Origin: Isoperla grammatica
Taxonomy: Eukaryota; Arthropoda; Insecta; Plecoptera; Perlodidae
Reading direction: 5' to 3'
NCBI GenBank assembly: GCA_945910005.1
Contig: CAMDTW010000642.1
Coordinates: 1,488,001 to 1,552,000 of the forward strand
Length of the DNA stretch: 64,000 nt
Shown: positions 1 through 11,600 of the stretch, piece after piece
Numbering within the stretch: the stretch's first letter is position 1
How the letters are laid out: every line of letters begins with the position of its first letter
Notes under the pieces: generated by a model
What the model was told of the DNA's origin: nothing
The model's database searches: none
Seen by the model: the letters and a program-made list of their open reading frames with translations, nothing else
Translations under genes and position numbers: made by a program

Positions 1-1222
1 TGCGTTGTCCTGATATGTTGCATGTAGTGTCTTCTATGTCACTGACTTAGCGCAGGGTTTATAAAGTACAGTCACCGTCACACGCGAGGAAACATGCGTT
101 GTCCTCATATGTTGCATGTAGTGGCTTCTATGTCACTGACTTAGCGCAGGGTTTATCAAGTACAGTCACCGTCAAAAGCAAGAAAACATGCGTTGTCCTC
201 ATACGTTGCATGTAGTGGCTTCTATGTCACTGACTTAGCGCAGGGTTTATCAAGTACAGTCACCGTCACAAGCGATGAAACATGCGTTGTCCTGATACGT
301 TGCATGTAGTGGCTTTCATGTCACTGACTTAGCGCAGGGTTTATCAAGTACAGTCACCGTCACAAGCAAGGAAACATGCGTTGTCCTGATACGTTGCATG
401 TAGTGGCTTCTATGTCACTGACTTAGCGCAGGGTTTATCAAGTACAGTCACCGTCACAATAGAGAAAACATGCGTTGTCCTGATACGTTGCATGTAGTGG
501 CTTCTATGTCACTGACTTAGCGCAGGGTTTATTAAGTACAGTCACCGTCACAAGCAAGGAAACATGCGTTGTCCTCATACGTTGCATGAAGTGGCTTCTA
601 TGTCACTGACTTAGCGCAGGGTTTATCAAGTACAGTCACCGTCACAAGCAAGGAAACATGAGTTGTCCTGATATGTTGCATGTAGTGGCTTCTATGTAAC
701 TGACTAAGCGCAGGGTTTATCAAGTACAGTCACCGTCACAAGCAAGGAAACATGCAATATCCTGCTATGTTGCATGTAGTGGCTTTCATGTCACTGACTT
801 AGCGCAGGTTTTATCAAGTACAGTCACCGTCACAAGCAAGGAAACATGCGTTGTTCTGATACGTTGCATGTAGGGGCTTCTATGTCACTTACTTAGCGCA
901 GGGTTTATCAAGTACAGTCACCGTCACAAGCAAGGAAACATGCGTTGTCCTCATTCGTTGCATGTAGTGGCTTCTATGTCACTGACTTAGCCCAGGGTTT
1001 ATCAAGTACAGTCACCGTCACAATAGAGGAAACATGCGTTGTCCTGATACGTTGCATGTAGTGGCTTCTATGTCACTGACTTAGCGCAGGGTTTTTCAAG
1101 AACAGTCACCGTCACAAGCAAGTAAACATGCGTTGTCCTGATACGTTGCATGTAGTGGCTTTCATGTCACTGACTTAGCGCAGGGTTTATCAAGTACAGT
1201 CACCGTCACAAGCAAGGAAACA

Positions 1223-1410
1223 TGCGTTGACCTGATACGTTGCATGTAGTGGCTTCTATGTCACTGACTTAGCGCAGGGTTTATCAAGTACAGTCACCGT
1301 CACAATAGAGAAAACATGCGTTGTCCTGATACGTTGCATGTAGTGGCTTCTATGTCACTGCCTTAGCGCAGGGTTTATCAAGTACAGTCACCGTCACAAG
1401 CAAGGAAACA
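1223..1410 (+). repeat. Two-monomer (188-bp) insertion in unit A1
   Basis: The offset to the next unit changes from 3,910 to 3,722 bp exactly here: both 1223 and 1411 map to 5133. A comparable pair is present in unit A4 at 13573-13760, so the pair is either an older polymorphism or a recurrent duplication of the monomer pair that also occurs earlier in each unit (near 385-570). Confidence 0.8.
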
Positions 1411-3290
1411 TGCGTTGTCCTCATACGTTGCATGTAGTGGCTTCTATGTCACTGACTTAGCGCAGGGTTTATAAAGTACAGTCACCGTCACAAGCAAGGA
1501 AACATGAGTTGTCCTGATATGTTGCATGTAGTGGCTTCTATGTAACTGACTTAGCGCAGGGTTTATCAAGTACAATCACCGTCACAAGCAAGGAAACATG
1601 CAATATCCTGATATGTTGCATGTAGTGGCTTTCATGTCACTGACTTAGCGCAGGTTTTATCAAGTACAGTCACCGTCACAAGCAAGAAAACATGCGTTGT
1701 TCAGATACGTTGCATGTAGGGGCTTCTATGTCACTAACTTAGCGCAGGGTTTATCAAGTACAGTCACCGTCACAAGCAATTAAACATGCGTTGTCCTCAT
1801 ACGTTGCATGTAGTGGCTTCTATGTCACTGACTTAGCGCAGGGTTTATCAAGTACAGTCACCGTCACAAGCGAGGAAACATGCGTTGTCCTGATACGTTG
1901 CATGTAGTGGCTTCTATGTCACTGACATAGCGCAGGGTTTATCAAGTACAGTCACCGTCACAAGCGAGGAAACATGCGTTGTCCTGATATGTTGCATTTA
2001 GTGGCTTATATGTCACTGACTTAGCGCAGGGTTTATCAAGTACAGTCAACGTCACAAGCGAGAAAACATGCGTTGTCCTGATACGTTGCATGTAGTGGCT
2101 TTCATGTCACTGACTTAGCGCAGGGTTTATCAAGTACAGTCACCGTCACAAGCGACGAAACATGCGTTGTCCTCATATGTTGCATGTAGTGGCTTTCATA
2201 TCACTGACTTAGCGCAGGGTTTATCAAGTTCAGTCACCGTCACAACCAAGGAAACATGCGTTGTCCTGATACGTTGCATGAAGTGGCTTCTATGTCACTG
2301 ACTTAGCGCAGGGTTTATCAAGTACAGTCACCGTCACAAGCGAGGAAACATGCGTTGTCCTCATACGTTGCATGTAGTGGCCTTCATGTCACTGACTTAG
2401 CGCAGAGTTTATCAAGTACAGTCACCGTCACAAGCAAGGAAACATGCGTTGTCCTCATATGTCGCATGCAGTGGCTTCTATGTCACTGACTTAGCGCAGG
2501 GTTTATCAAGTACAGTTACCGTCACAAGCAAGGAAACATGCGTTGTCCTGATATGTTTTATGTAGTGGCTTCTATGTCACTGACTTAGCGCAGGGTTTAT
2601 CAAGTACAGTCACCGTCAAAAGCAAGGAAACATGAGTTGTCCTGATATGTTGCATGTAGTGGCTTCTATGTCACTGACTAAGCGCAAGGTTTATCAAGTA
2701 CAGTCACCGTCACAATCGAGGAAACCTGCGTTGTCCTGATACGTTGCATATAGTGGCTTTCATGTCACTGACTTAGCGCAGGGTTTATCAAGTACAGTCA
2801 CCGTCACAAGCAAGAAAACATGCGTTGTCCTGATATGTTGCATGTAGTGGCTTCTAAGTCACTGACTTAGCGAAGGGTTTATCATGTACAGTAACCGTTA
2901 CAAGCAAGGAAACATGCCTTGTCCTCATACGTTGCATGTAGTGGCTTCTATGTCACTGACTAAGCGCAGGGTTTATCAAGTACAGTCACCGTCACAAGCA
3001 AGGAAACATGCGTTGTCCTGATATGTTGCATGTAGTGGCTTTCATGTCACTGACTTAGCGCAGGGTTTATCAAGTACAGTCACCGTCACAAGCAAGGAAA
3101 CATGCGTTGTTCTGATACGTTGCATGTAGGGGCTTCTATGTCACTAACTTAGCGCAGGGTTTATCAAGTACAGTCCCCGTCACAAGCAAGGAAACATGCG
3201 TTGTCCTCATACGTTGCATGTAGTGGCTTCTATGTCACTGACTTAGCGCAGGGTTTATCAAGTACAGTCACCGTCACAAGCGAGGAAACA

Positions 3291-3347
3291 TGCGTACTGT
3301 ACTATGTATGCGTATCAAGTACAGTCACCGTCACAAGCGAGGAAACA
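3291..3347 (+). repeat. 57-bp truncated monomer 1 (reference description)
   Basis: TGCG is followed by an 18-base patch, TACTGTACTATGTATGCG, then TATCAAGTACAGTCACC and the normal tail. A normal monomer has 55 bases where the patch lies, giving a net loss of 37 bp. ACTGTACT (3296-3303) is the reverse complement of AGTACAGT (3318-3325), so an 8-bp stem with a 14-nt loop is possible. TGCGTA also recurs 18 bp apart. The patch matches no other part of the monomer in direct orientation. It may have arisen by a repair event that copied a short inverted piece of the neighbouring AGTACAGT; that origin is inference. Confidence 0.92.
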
Positions 3348-3441
3348 TGCGTTGTCCTCATACGTTGCATGTAGGGGCTTCTATGTCACTGACGTAGCGC
3401 AAGGTTTATCAAGTACAGTCACCGTCACAAGCAAGGAAACA

Positions 3442-3534
3442 TGCGTTGTCCTGATATGTTCATGTAGTGGCTTTTAAGTCACTGACTTAGCGCAGGGTTT
3501 ATCAAGTACAGTCACCGTCACAAGCAAGGAAACA
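3442..3534 (+). repeat. 93-bp monomer (reference for the companion of the 57-mer)
   Basis: One base is missing in GTTGCATG (GTTCATG), and GGCTTTTAAGTC replaces GGCTTCTATGTC. This monomer lies second after every 57-mer, so the pair travels together as one HOR segment. Copies without a nearby 57-mer are listed separately. Confidence 0.9.
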
Positions 3535-5132
3535 TGCGTTGTCCTCATACGTTGCATGTAGGGGCTTCTATGTCACTGACGTAGCGCAAGGTTTATCAAG
3601 TACAGTCACCGTCACAAGCAAGGAAACATGCGTTGTCCTCATTGGTTGCATGTAGTGGCTTTCATGTCATTGACTTAGCGCAGGGTTTATCAAGTACAGT
3701 CACCGTCACAAGCAAGGAAACATGCGTTTTCCTCATACGTTGCATGTAGTGGCTTCTATGTCACTGACTTAGCGCAGGGTTTATCAAGTACAGTCACCGT
3801 CACAAGCAAGGAAACATGCGTTGTCCTGATACGTTGCATGTAGTGGCTTCTATATCACTGACGTAACGCAGGGTTTATCAAGTACAGTCAACGTCACAAG
3901 CAAGGAAACATGCGTTGTCCTGATATGTTGCATGTAGTGTCTTCTATGTCACTGACTTAGCGCAGGGTTTATAAAGTACAGTCACCGTCACACGCGAGGA
4001 AACATGCGTTGTCCTCATATGTTGCATGTAGTGGCTTCTATGTCACTGACTTAGCGCAGGGTTTATCAAGTACAGTCACCGTCAAAAGCAAGGAAACATG
4101 CGTTGTCCTCATACGTTGCATGTAGTGGCTTCTATGTCACTGACTTAGCGCAGGGTTTATCAAGTACAGTCACCGTCACAAGCGATGAAACATGCGTTGT
4201 CCTGATACGTTGCATGTAGTGGCTTTCATGTCACTGACTTAGCGCAGGGTTTATCAAGTACAGTCACCGTCACAAGCAAGGAAACATGCGTTGTCCTGAT
4301 ACGTTGCATGTAGTGGCTTCTATGTCACTGACTTAGCGCAGGGTTTATCAAGTACAGTCACCGTCACAATAGAGAAAACATGCGTTGTCCTGATACGTTG
4401 CATGTAGTGGCTTCTATGTCACTGACTTAGCGCAGGGTTTATTAAGTACAGTCACCGTCACAAGCAAGGAAACATGCGTTGTCCTCATACGTTGCATGAA
4501 GTGGCTTCTATGTCACTGACTTAGCGCAGGGTTTATCAAGTACAGTCACCGTCACAAGCAAGGAAACATGAGTTGTCCTGATATGTTGCATGTAGTGGCT
4601 TCTATGTAACTGACTAAGCGCAGGGTTTATCAAGTACAGTCACCGTCACAAGCAAGGAAACATGCAATATCCTGCTATGTTGCATGTAGTGGCTTTCATG
4701 TCACTGACTTAGCGCAGGTTTTATCAAGTACAGTCACCGTCACAAGCAAGGAAACATGCGTTGTTCTGATACGTTGCATGTAGGGGCTTCTATGTCACTT
4801 ACTTAGCGCAGGGTTTATCAAGTACAGTCACCGTCACAAGCAAGGAAACATGCGTTGTCCTCATTCGTTGCATGTAGTGGCTTCTATGTCACTGACTTAG
4901 CCCAGGGTTTATCAAGTACAGTCACCGTCACAATAGAGGAAACATGCGTTGTCCTGATACGTTGCATGTAGTGGCTTCTATGTCACTGACTTAGCGCAGG
5001 GTTTATCAAGTACAGTCACCGTCACAAGCAAGTAAACATGCGTTGTCCTGATACGTTGCATGTAGTGGCTTTCATGTCACTGACTTAGCGCAGGGTTTAT
5101 CAAGTACAGTCACCGTCACAAGCAAGGAAACA

Positions 5133-5226
5133 TGCGTTGTCCTCATACGTTGCATGTAGTGGCTTCTATGTCACTGACTTAGCGCAGGGTTTATCAAGTA
5201 CAGTCACCGTCACAAGCAAGGAAACA
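5133..5226 (+). repeat. Representative full-length 94-bp monomer
   Basis: This copy has the majority base at nearly all sites and serves as a reference. It holds four CpGs (TGCGTTG, ATACGTTG, TAGCGCAG, ACCGTCAC). Most variation in the array falls at a few recurrent sites: TCCTGAT/TCCTCAT, ATACG/ATATG, GCTTCTATG/GCTTTCATG, ACTTAG/ACTAAG, and the tail GCAAGG/GCGAGG/ATAGAG. The segment AAGTACAGTCACCGTCAC is much less variable. Short symmetries include ACATGC...GCATGT across the monomer junction (16-nt spacer), the odd palindrome GTCA-C-TGAC, and the direct repeat GTCACCGTCAC. A protein-binding role for these is conjecture. Confidence 0.9.
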
Positions 5227-7012
5227 TGAGTTGTCCTGATATGTTGCATGTAGTGGCTTCTATGTAACTGACTTAGCGCAGGGTTTATCAAGTACAATCA
5301 CCGTCACAAGCAAGGAAACATGCAATATCCTGATATGTTGCATGTAGTGGCTTTCATGTCACTGACTTAGCGCAGGTTTTATCAAGTACAGTCACCGTCA
5401 CAAGCAAGAAAACATGCGTTGTTCTGATACGTTGCATGTAGGGGCTTCTATGTCACTAACTTAGCGCAGGGTTTATCAAGTACAGTGTTCGTCACAAGCA
5501 ATTAAACATGCGTTGTCCTCATACGTTGCATGTAGTGGCTTCTATGTCACTGACTTAGCGCAGGGTTTATCAAGTACAGTCACCGTCACAAGCGAGGAAA
5601 CATGCGTTGTCCTGATACGTTGCATGTAGTGGCTTCTATGTCACTGACATAGCGCAGGGTTTATCAAGTACAGTCACCGTCACAAGCGAGGAAACATGCG
5701 TTGTCCTGATATGTTGCATTTAGTGGCTTATATGTCACTGACTTAGCGCAGGGTTTATCAAGTACAGTCAACGTCACAAGCGAGAAAACATGCGTTGTCC
5801 TGATACGTTGCATGTAGTGGCTTTCATGTCACTGACTTAGCGCAGGGTTTATCAAGTACAGTCACCGTCACAAGCGACGAAACATGCGTTGTCCTCATAT
5901 GTTGCATGTAGTGGCTTTCATGTCACTGACTTAGCGCAGGGTTTATCAAGTTCAGTCACCGTCACAACCAAGGAAACATGCGTTGTCCTGATACGTTGCA
6001 TGAAGTGGCTTCTATGTCACTGACTTAGCGCAGGGTTTATCAAGTACAGTCACCGTCACAAGCGAGGAAACATGCGTTGTCCTCATACGTTGCATGTAGT
6101 GGCCTTCATGTCACTGACTTAGCGCAGGGTTTATCAAGTACAGTCACCGTCACAAGCAAGGAAACATGCGTTGTCCTCATATGTCGCATGCAGTGGCTTC
6201 TATGTCACTGACTTAGCGCAGGGTTTATCAAGTACAGTCACCGTCACAAGCAAGGAAACATGCGTTGTCCTGATATGTTTTATGTAGTGGCTTCTATGTC
6301 ACTGACTTAGCGCAGGGTTTATCAAGTACAGTCACCGTCACAAGCAAGGAAACATGAGTTGTCCTGATATGTTGCATGTAGTGGCTTCTATGTCACTGAC
6401 TAAGCGCAAGGTTTATCAAGTACAGTCACCGTCACAATCGAGGAAACCTGCGTTGTCCTGATACGTTGCATATAGTGGCTTTCATGTCACTGACTTAGCG
6501 CAGGGTTTATCAAGTACAGTCACCGTCACAAGCAGGAAAACATGCGTTGTCCTGATATGTTGCATGTAGTGGCTTCTAAGTCACTGACTTAGCGAAGGGT
6601 TTATCATGTACAGTAACCGTCACAAGCAAGGAAACATGCCTTGTCCTCATACGTTGCATGTAGTGGCTTCTATGTCACTGACTAAGCGCAGGGTTTATCA
6701 AGTACAGTCACCGTCACAAGCAAGGAAACATGCGTTGTCCTGATATGTTGCATGTAGTGGCTTTCATGTCACTGACTTAGCGCAGGGTTTATCAAGTACA
6801 GTCACCGTCACAAGCAAGGAAACATGCGTTGTTCTGATACGTTGCATGAAGGGGCTTCTATGTCACTGACTTAGCGCAGGGTTTATCAAGTACAGTCCCC
6901 GTCACAAGCAAGGAAACATGCGTTGTCCTCATACGTTGCATGTAGTGGCTTCTATGTCACTGACTTAGCGCAGGGTTTATCAAGTACAGTCACCGTCACA
7001 AGCGAGGAAACA

Positions 7013-7069
7013 TGCGTACTGTACTATGTATGCGTATCAAGTACAGTCACCGTCACAAGCGAGGAAACC
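7013..7069 (+). repeat. 57-bp truncated monomer 2
   Basis: 3,722 bp after copy 1. Followed by a GCATATAGTGG monomer and the 93-mer at 7164-7256. L follows 620 bp downstream. Confidence 0.92.
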
Positions 7070-7632
7070 TGCGTTGTCCTGATACGTTGCATATAGTGGC
7101 TTTCATCTCACTGACTTAGCGCAGGGTTTATCAAGTACAGTCACCGTCACAAGCAAGGAAACATGCGTTGTCCTGATATGTTCATGTAGTGGCTTTTAAG
7201 TCACTGACTTATCGCAGGGTTTATCAAGTACAGTCACCGTCACAAGCAAGGAAACATGCGTTGTCCTCATACGTTGCATGTAGGGGCTTCTATGTCACTG
7301 ACTTAGCGCAAGGTTTATCAAGTACAGTCACCGTCACAAGCAAGGAAACATGCGTTGTCCTCATTGGTTGCATGTAGTGGCTTTCATGTCATTGACTTAG
7401 CGCAGGGTTTATCAAGTACAGTCACCGTCACAAGCAAGGAAACATGCGTTTTCCTCATACGTTGCATGTAGTGGCTTCTATGTCACTGACTTAGCGCAGG
7501 GTTTATCAAGTACAGTCACCGTCACAAGCAAGGAAACATGCGTTGTCCTGATACGTTGCATGTAGTGGCTTCTATGTCACTGACGTAACGCAGGGTTTAT
7601 CAAGTACAGTCAACGTCACAAGCAAGGAAACA

Positions 7633-8628
7633 TGCGTTGTCCTGATATGTTGCATGTAGTGTCTTCTATGTCACTGACTTAGCGCAGGGTTTATAAAGTA
7701 CAGTCACCGTCACACGCGAGGAAACATGCGTTGTCCTCATATGTTGCATGTAGTGGCTTCTATGTCACTGACTTAGCGCAGGGTTTATCAAGTACAGTCA
7801 CCGTCAAAAGCAAGGAAACATGCGTTGTCCTCATACGTTGCATGTAGTGGCTTCTATGTCACTGACTTAGCGCAGGGTTTATCAAGTACAGTCCCCGTCA
7901 CAAGCAAGGAAACATGCGTTGTCCTCATACGTTGCATGTAGTGGCTTCTATGTCACTGACTTAGCGCAGGGTTTATCAAGTACAGTCACCGTCACAAGCG
8001 AGGAAACATGCGTACTGTACTATGTATGCGTATCAAGTACAGTCACCGTCACAAGCGAGGAAACCTGCGTTGTCCTGATACGTTGCATATAGTGGCTTTC
8101 ATCTCACTGACTTAGCGCAGGGTTTATCAAGTACAGTCACCGTCACAAGCAAGGAAACATGCGTTGTCCTGATATGTTCATGTAGTGGCTTTTAAGTCAC
8201 TGACTTAGCGCAGGGTTTATCAAGTACAGTCACCGTCACAAGCAAGGAAACATGCGTTGTCCTCATACGTTGCATGTAGGGGCTTCTATGTCACTGACTT
8301 AGCGCAAGGTTTATCAAGTACAGTCACCGTCACAAGCAAGGAAACATGCGTTGTCCTCATTGGTTGCATGTAGTGGCTTTCATGTCATTGACTTAGCGCA
8401 GGGTTTATCAAGTACAGTCACCGTCACAAGCAAGGAAACATGCGTTTTCCTCATACGTTGCATGTAGTGGCTTCTATGTCACTGACTTAGCGCAGGGTTT
8501 ATCAAGTACAGTCACCGTCACAAGCAAGGAAACATGCGTTGTCCTGATACGTTGCATGTAGTGGCTTCTATGTCACTGACGTAACGCAGGGTTTATCAAG
8601 TACAGTCAACGTCACAAGCAAGGAAACA
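7633..8628 (+). repeat. HOR stub A2b (11 monomers, 996 bp)
   Basis: L is followed by only four monomers before the next 57-mer (8009), instead of 33. The 996 bp equal nine full monomers plus one 93-mer and one 57-mer. The junction lies at about 7849-7892, where a monomer with TCCTCATACG at its left takes on the CAGTCCCCGTC tail normally found at 6897. This fits a tandem duplication of 6897-7892 by unequal exchange. Confidence 0.85.
8009..8065 (+). repeat. 57-bp truncated monomer 3
   Basis: Only 996 bp after copy 2, showing the partial-unit duplication. Its 93-mer is at 8160-8252. Confidence 0.92.
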
Positions 8629-11600
8629 TGCGTTGTCCTGATATGTTGCATGTAGTGTCTTCTATGTCACTGACTTAGCGCAGGGTTTATAAAGTACAGT
8701 CACCGTCACACGCGAGGAAACATGCGTTGTCCTCATATGTTGCATGTAGTGGCTTCTATGTCACTGACTTAGCGCAGGGTTTATCAAGTACAGTCACCGT
8801 CAAAAGCAAGGAAACATGCGTTGTCCTCATACGTTGCATGTAGTGGCTTCTATGTCACTGACTTAGCGCAGGGTTTATCAAGTACAGTCACCGTCACAAG
8901 CGATGAAACATGCGTTGTCCTGATACGTTGCATGTAGTGGCTTTCATGTCACTGACTTAGCGCAGGGTTTATCAAGTACAGTCACCGTCACAAGCAAGGA
9001 AACATGCGTTGTCCTGATACGTTGCATGTAGTGGCTTCTATGTCACTGACTTAGCGCAGGGTTTATCAAGTACAGTCACCGTCACAATAGAGAAAACATG
9101 CGTTGTCCTGATACGTTGCATGTAGTGGCTTCTATGTCACTGACTTAGCGCAGGGTTTATTAAGTACAGTCACCGTCACAAGCAAGGAAACATGCGTTGT
9201 CCTCATACGTTGCATGAAGTGGCTTCTATGTCACTGACTTAGCGCAGGGTTTATCAAGTACAGTCACCGTCACAAGCAAGGAAACATGAGTTGTCCTGAT
9301 ATGTTGCATGTAGTGGCTTCTATGTAACTGACTAAGCGCAGGGTTTATCAAGTACAGTCACCGTCACAAGCAAGGAAACATGCAATATCCTGCTATGTTG
9401 CATGTAGTGGCTTTCATGTCACTGACTTAGCGCAGGTTTTATCAAGTACAGTCACCGTCACAAGCAAGGAAACATGCGTTGTTCTGATACGTTGCATGTA
9501 GGGGCTTCTATGTCACTTACTTAGCGCAGGGTTTATCAAGTACAGTCACCGTCACAAGCAAGGAAACATGCGTTGTCCTCATTCGTTGCATGTAGTGGCT
9601 TCTATGTCACTGACTTAGCCCAGGGTTTATCAAGTACAGTCACCGTCACAATAGAGGAAACATGCGTTGTCCTGATACGTTGCATGTAGTGGCTTCTATG
9701 TCACTGACTTAGCGCAGGGTTTATCAAGTACAGTCACCGTCACAAGCAAGTAAACATGCGTTGTCCTGATACGTTGCATGTAGTGGCTTTCATGTCACTG
9801 ACTTAGCGCAGGGTTTATCAAGTACAGTCACCGTCACAAGCAAGGAAACATGCGTTGTCCTCATACGTTGCATGTAGTGGCTTCTATGTCACTGACTTAG
9901 CGCAGGGTTTATCAAGTACAGTCACCGTCACAAGCAAGGAAACATGAGTTGTCCTGATATGTTGCATGTAGTGGCTTCTATGTAACTGACTTAGCGCAGG
10001 GTTTATCAAGTACAATCACCGTCACAAGCAAGGAAACATGCAATATCCTGATATGTTGCATGTAGTGGCTTTCATGTCACTGACTTAGCGCAGGTTTTAT
10101 CAAGTACAGTCACCGTCACAAGCAAGAAAACATGCGTTGTTCTGATACGTTGCATGTAGGGGCTTCTATGTCACTAACTTAGCGCAGGGTTTATCAAGTA
10201 CAGTCACCGTCACAAGCAATTAAACATGCGTTGTCCTCATACGTTGCATGTAGTGGCTTCTATGTCACTGACTTAGCGCAGGGTTTATCAAGTACAGTCA
10301 CCGTCACAAGCGAGGAAACATGCGTTGTCCTGATACGTTGCATGTAGTGGCTTCTATGTCACTGACATAGCGCAGGGTTTATCAAGTACAGTCACCGTCA
10401 CAAGCGAGGAAACATGCGTTGTCCTGATATGTTGCATTTAGTGGCTTATATGTCACTGACTTAGCGCAGGGTTTATCAAGTACAGTCAACGTCACAAGCG
10501 AGAAAACATGCGTTGTCCTGATACGTTGCATGTAGTGGCTTTCATGTCACTGACTTAGCGCAGGGTTTATCAAGTACAGTCACCGTCACAAGCGACGAAA
10601 CATGCGTTGTCCTCATATGTTGCATGTAGTGGCTTTCATGTCACTGACTTAGCGCAGGGTTTATCAAGTTCAGTCACCGTCACAACCAAGGAAACATGCG
10701 TTGTCCTGATACGTTGCATGAAGTGGCTTCTATGTCACTGACTTAGCGCAGGGTTTATCAAGTACAGTCACCGTCACAAGCGAGGAAACATGCGTTGTCC
10801 TCATACGTTGCATGTAGTGGCCTTCATGTCACTGACTTAGCGCAGGGTTTATCAAGTACAGTCACCGTCACAAGCAAGGAAACATGCGTTGTCCTCATAT
10901 GTCGCATGCAGTGGCTTCTATGTCACTGACTTAGCGCAGGGTTTATCAAGTACAGTCACCGTCACAAGCAAGGAAACATGCGTTGTCCTGATATGTTTTA
11001 TGTAGTGGCTTCTATGTCACTGACTTAGCGCAGGGTTTATCAAGTACAGTCACCGTCACAAGCAAGGAAACATGAGTTGTCCTGATATGTTGCATGTAGT
11101 GGCTTCTATGTCACTGACTAAGCGCAAGGTTTATCAAGTACAGTCACCGTCACAATCGAGGAAACCTGCGTTGTCCTGATACGTTGCATATAGTGGCTTT
11201 CATGTCACTGACTTAGCGCAGGGTTTATCAAGTACAGTCACCGTCACAAGCAAGAAAACATGCGTTGTCCTGATATGTTGCATGTAGTGGCTTCTAAGTC
11301 ACTGACTTAGCGAAGGGTTTATCATGTACAGTAACCGTCACAAGCAAGGAAACATGCCTTGTCCTCATACGTTGCATGTAGTGGCTTCTATGTCACTGAC
11401 TAAGCGCAGGGTTTATCAAGTACAGTCACCGTCACAAGCAAGGAAACATGCGTTGTCCTGATATGTTGCATGTAGTGGCTTTCATGTCACTGACTTAGCG
11501 CAGGGTTTATCAAGTACAGTCACCGTCACAAGCAAGGAAACATGCGTTGTTCTGATACGTTGCATGAAGGGGCTTCTATGTCACTGACTTAGCGCAGGGT

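Larger units (their letters stand above)
1..3910 (+). repeat. HOR unit A1 (42 monomers)
   Basis: L-to-L unit of 3,910 bp: 40 full monomers, one 93-mer and one 57-mer. It is 188 bp longer than the next unit because of two extra monomers at 1223-1410 (one ending ATAGAGAAAAC, one with ACTGCCTTAG). The monomer after its 57-mer (3348-3441) is not the expected one. Confidence 0.85.
3911..7632 (+). repeat. HOR unit A2 (40 monomers)
   Basis: This 3,722-bp unit has 38 full monomers, one 93-mer (7164-7256) and one 57-mer (7013-7069). It has the same length and monomer order as unit A3 and can be taken as the block A standard. It carries a private three-base change at 5487-5489. Confidence 0.87.

Noticed and set aside
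3291..3347. 57-bp element as an inserted transposon fragment or promoter
   Set aside because: It keeps normal monomer sequence on both sides, has no target-site duplication or terminal repeats beyond the short hairpin, and is shorter than a normal monomer. A rearranged monomer explains it better.
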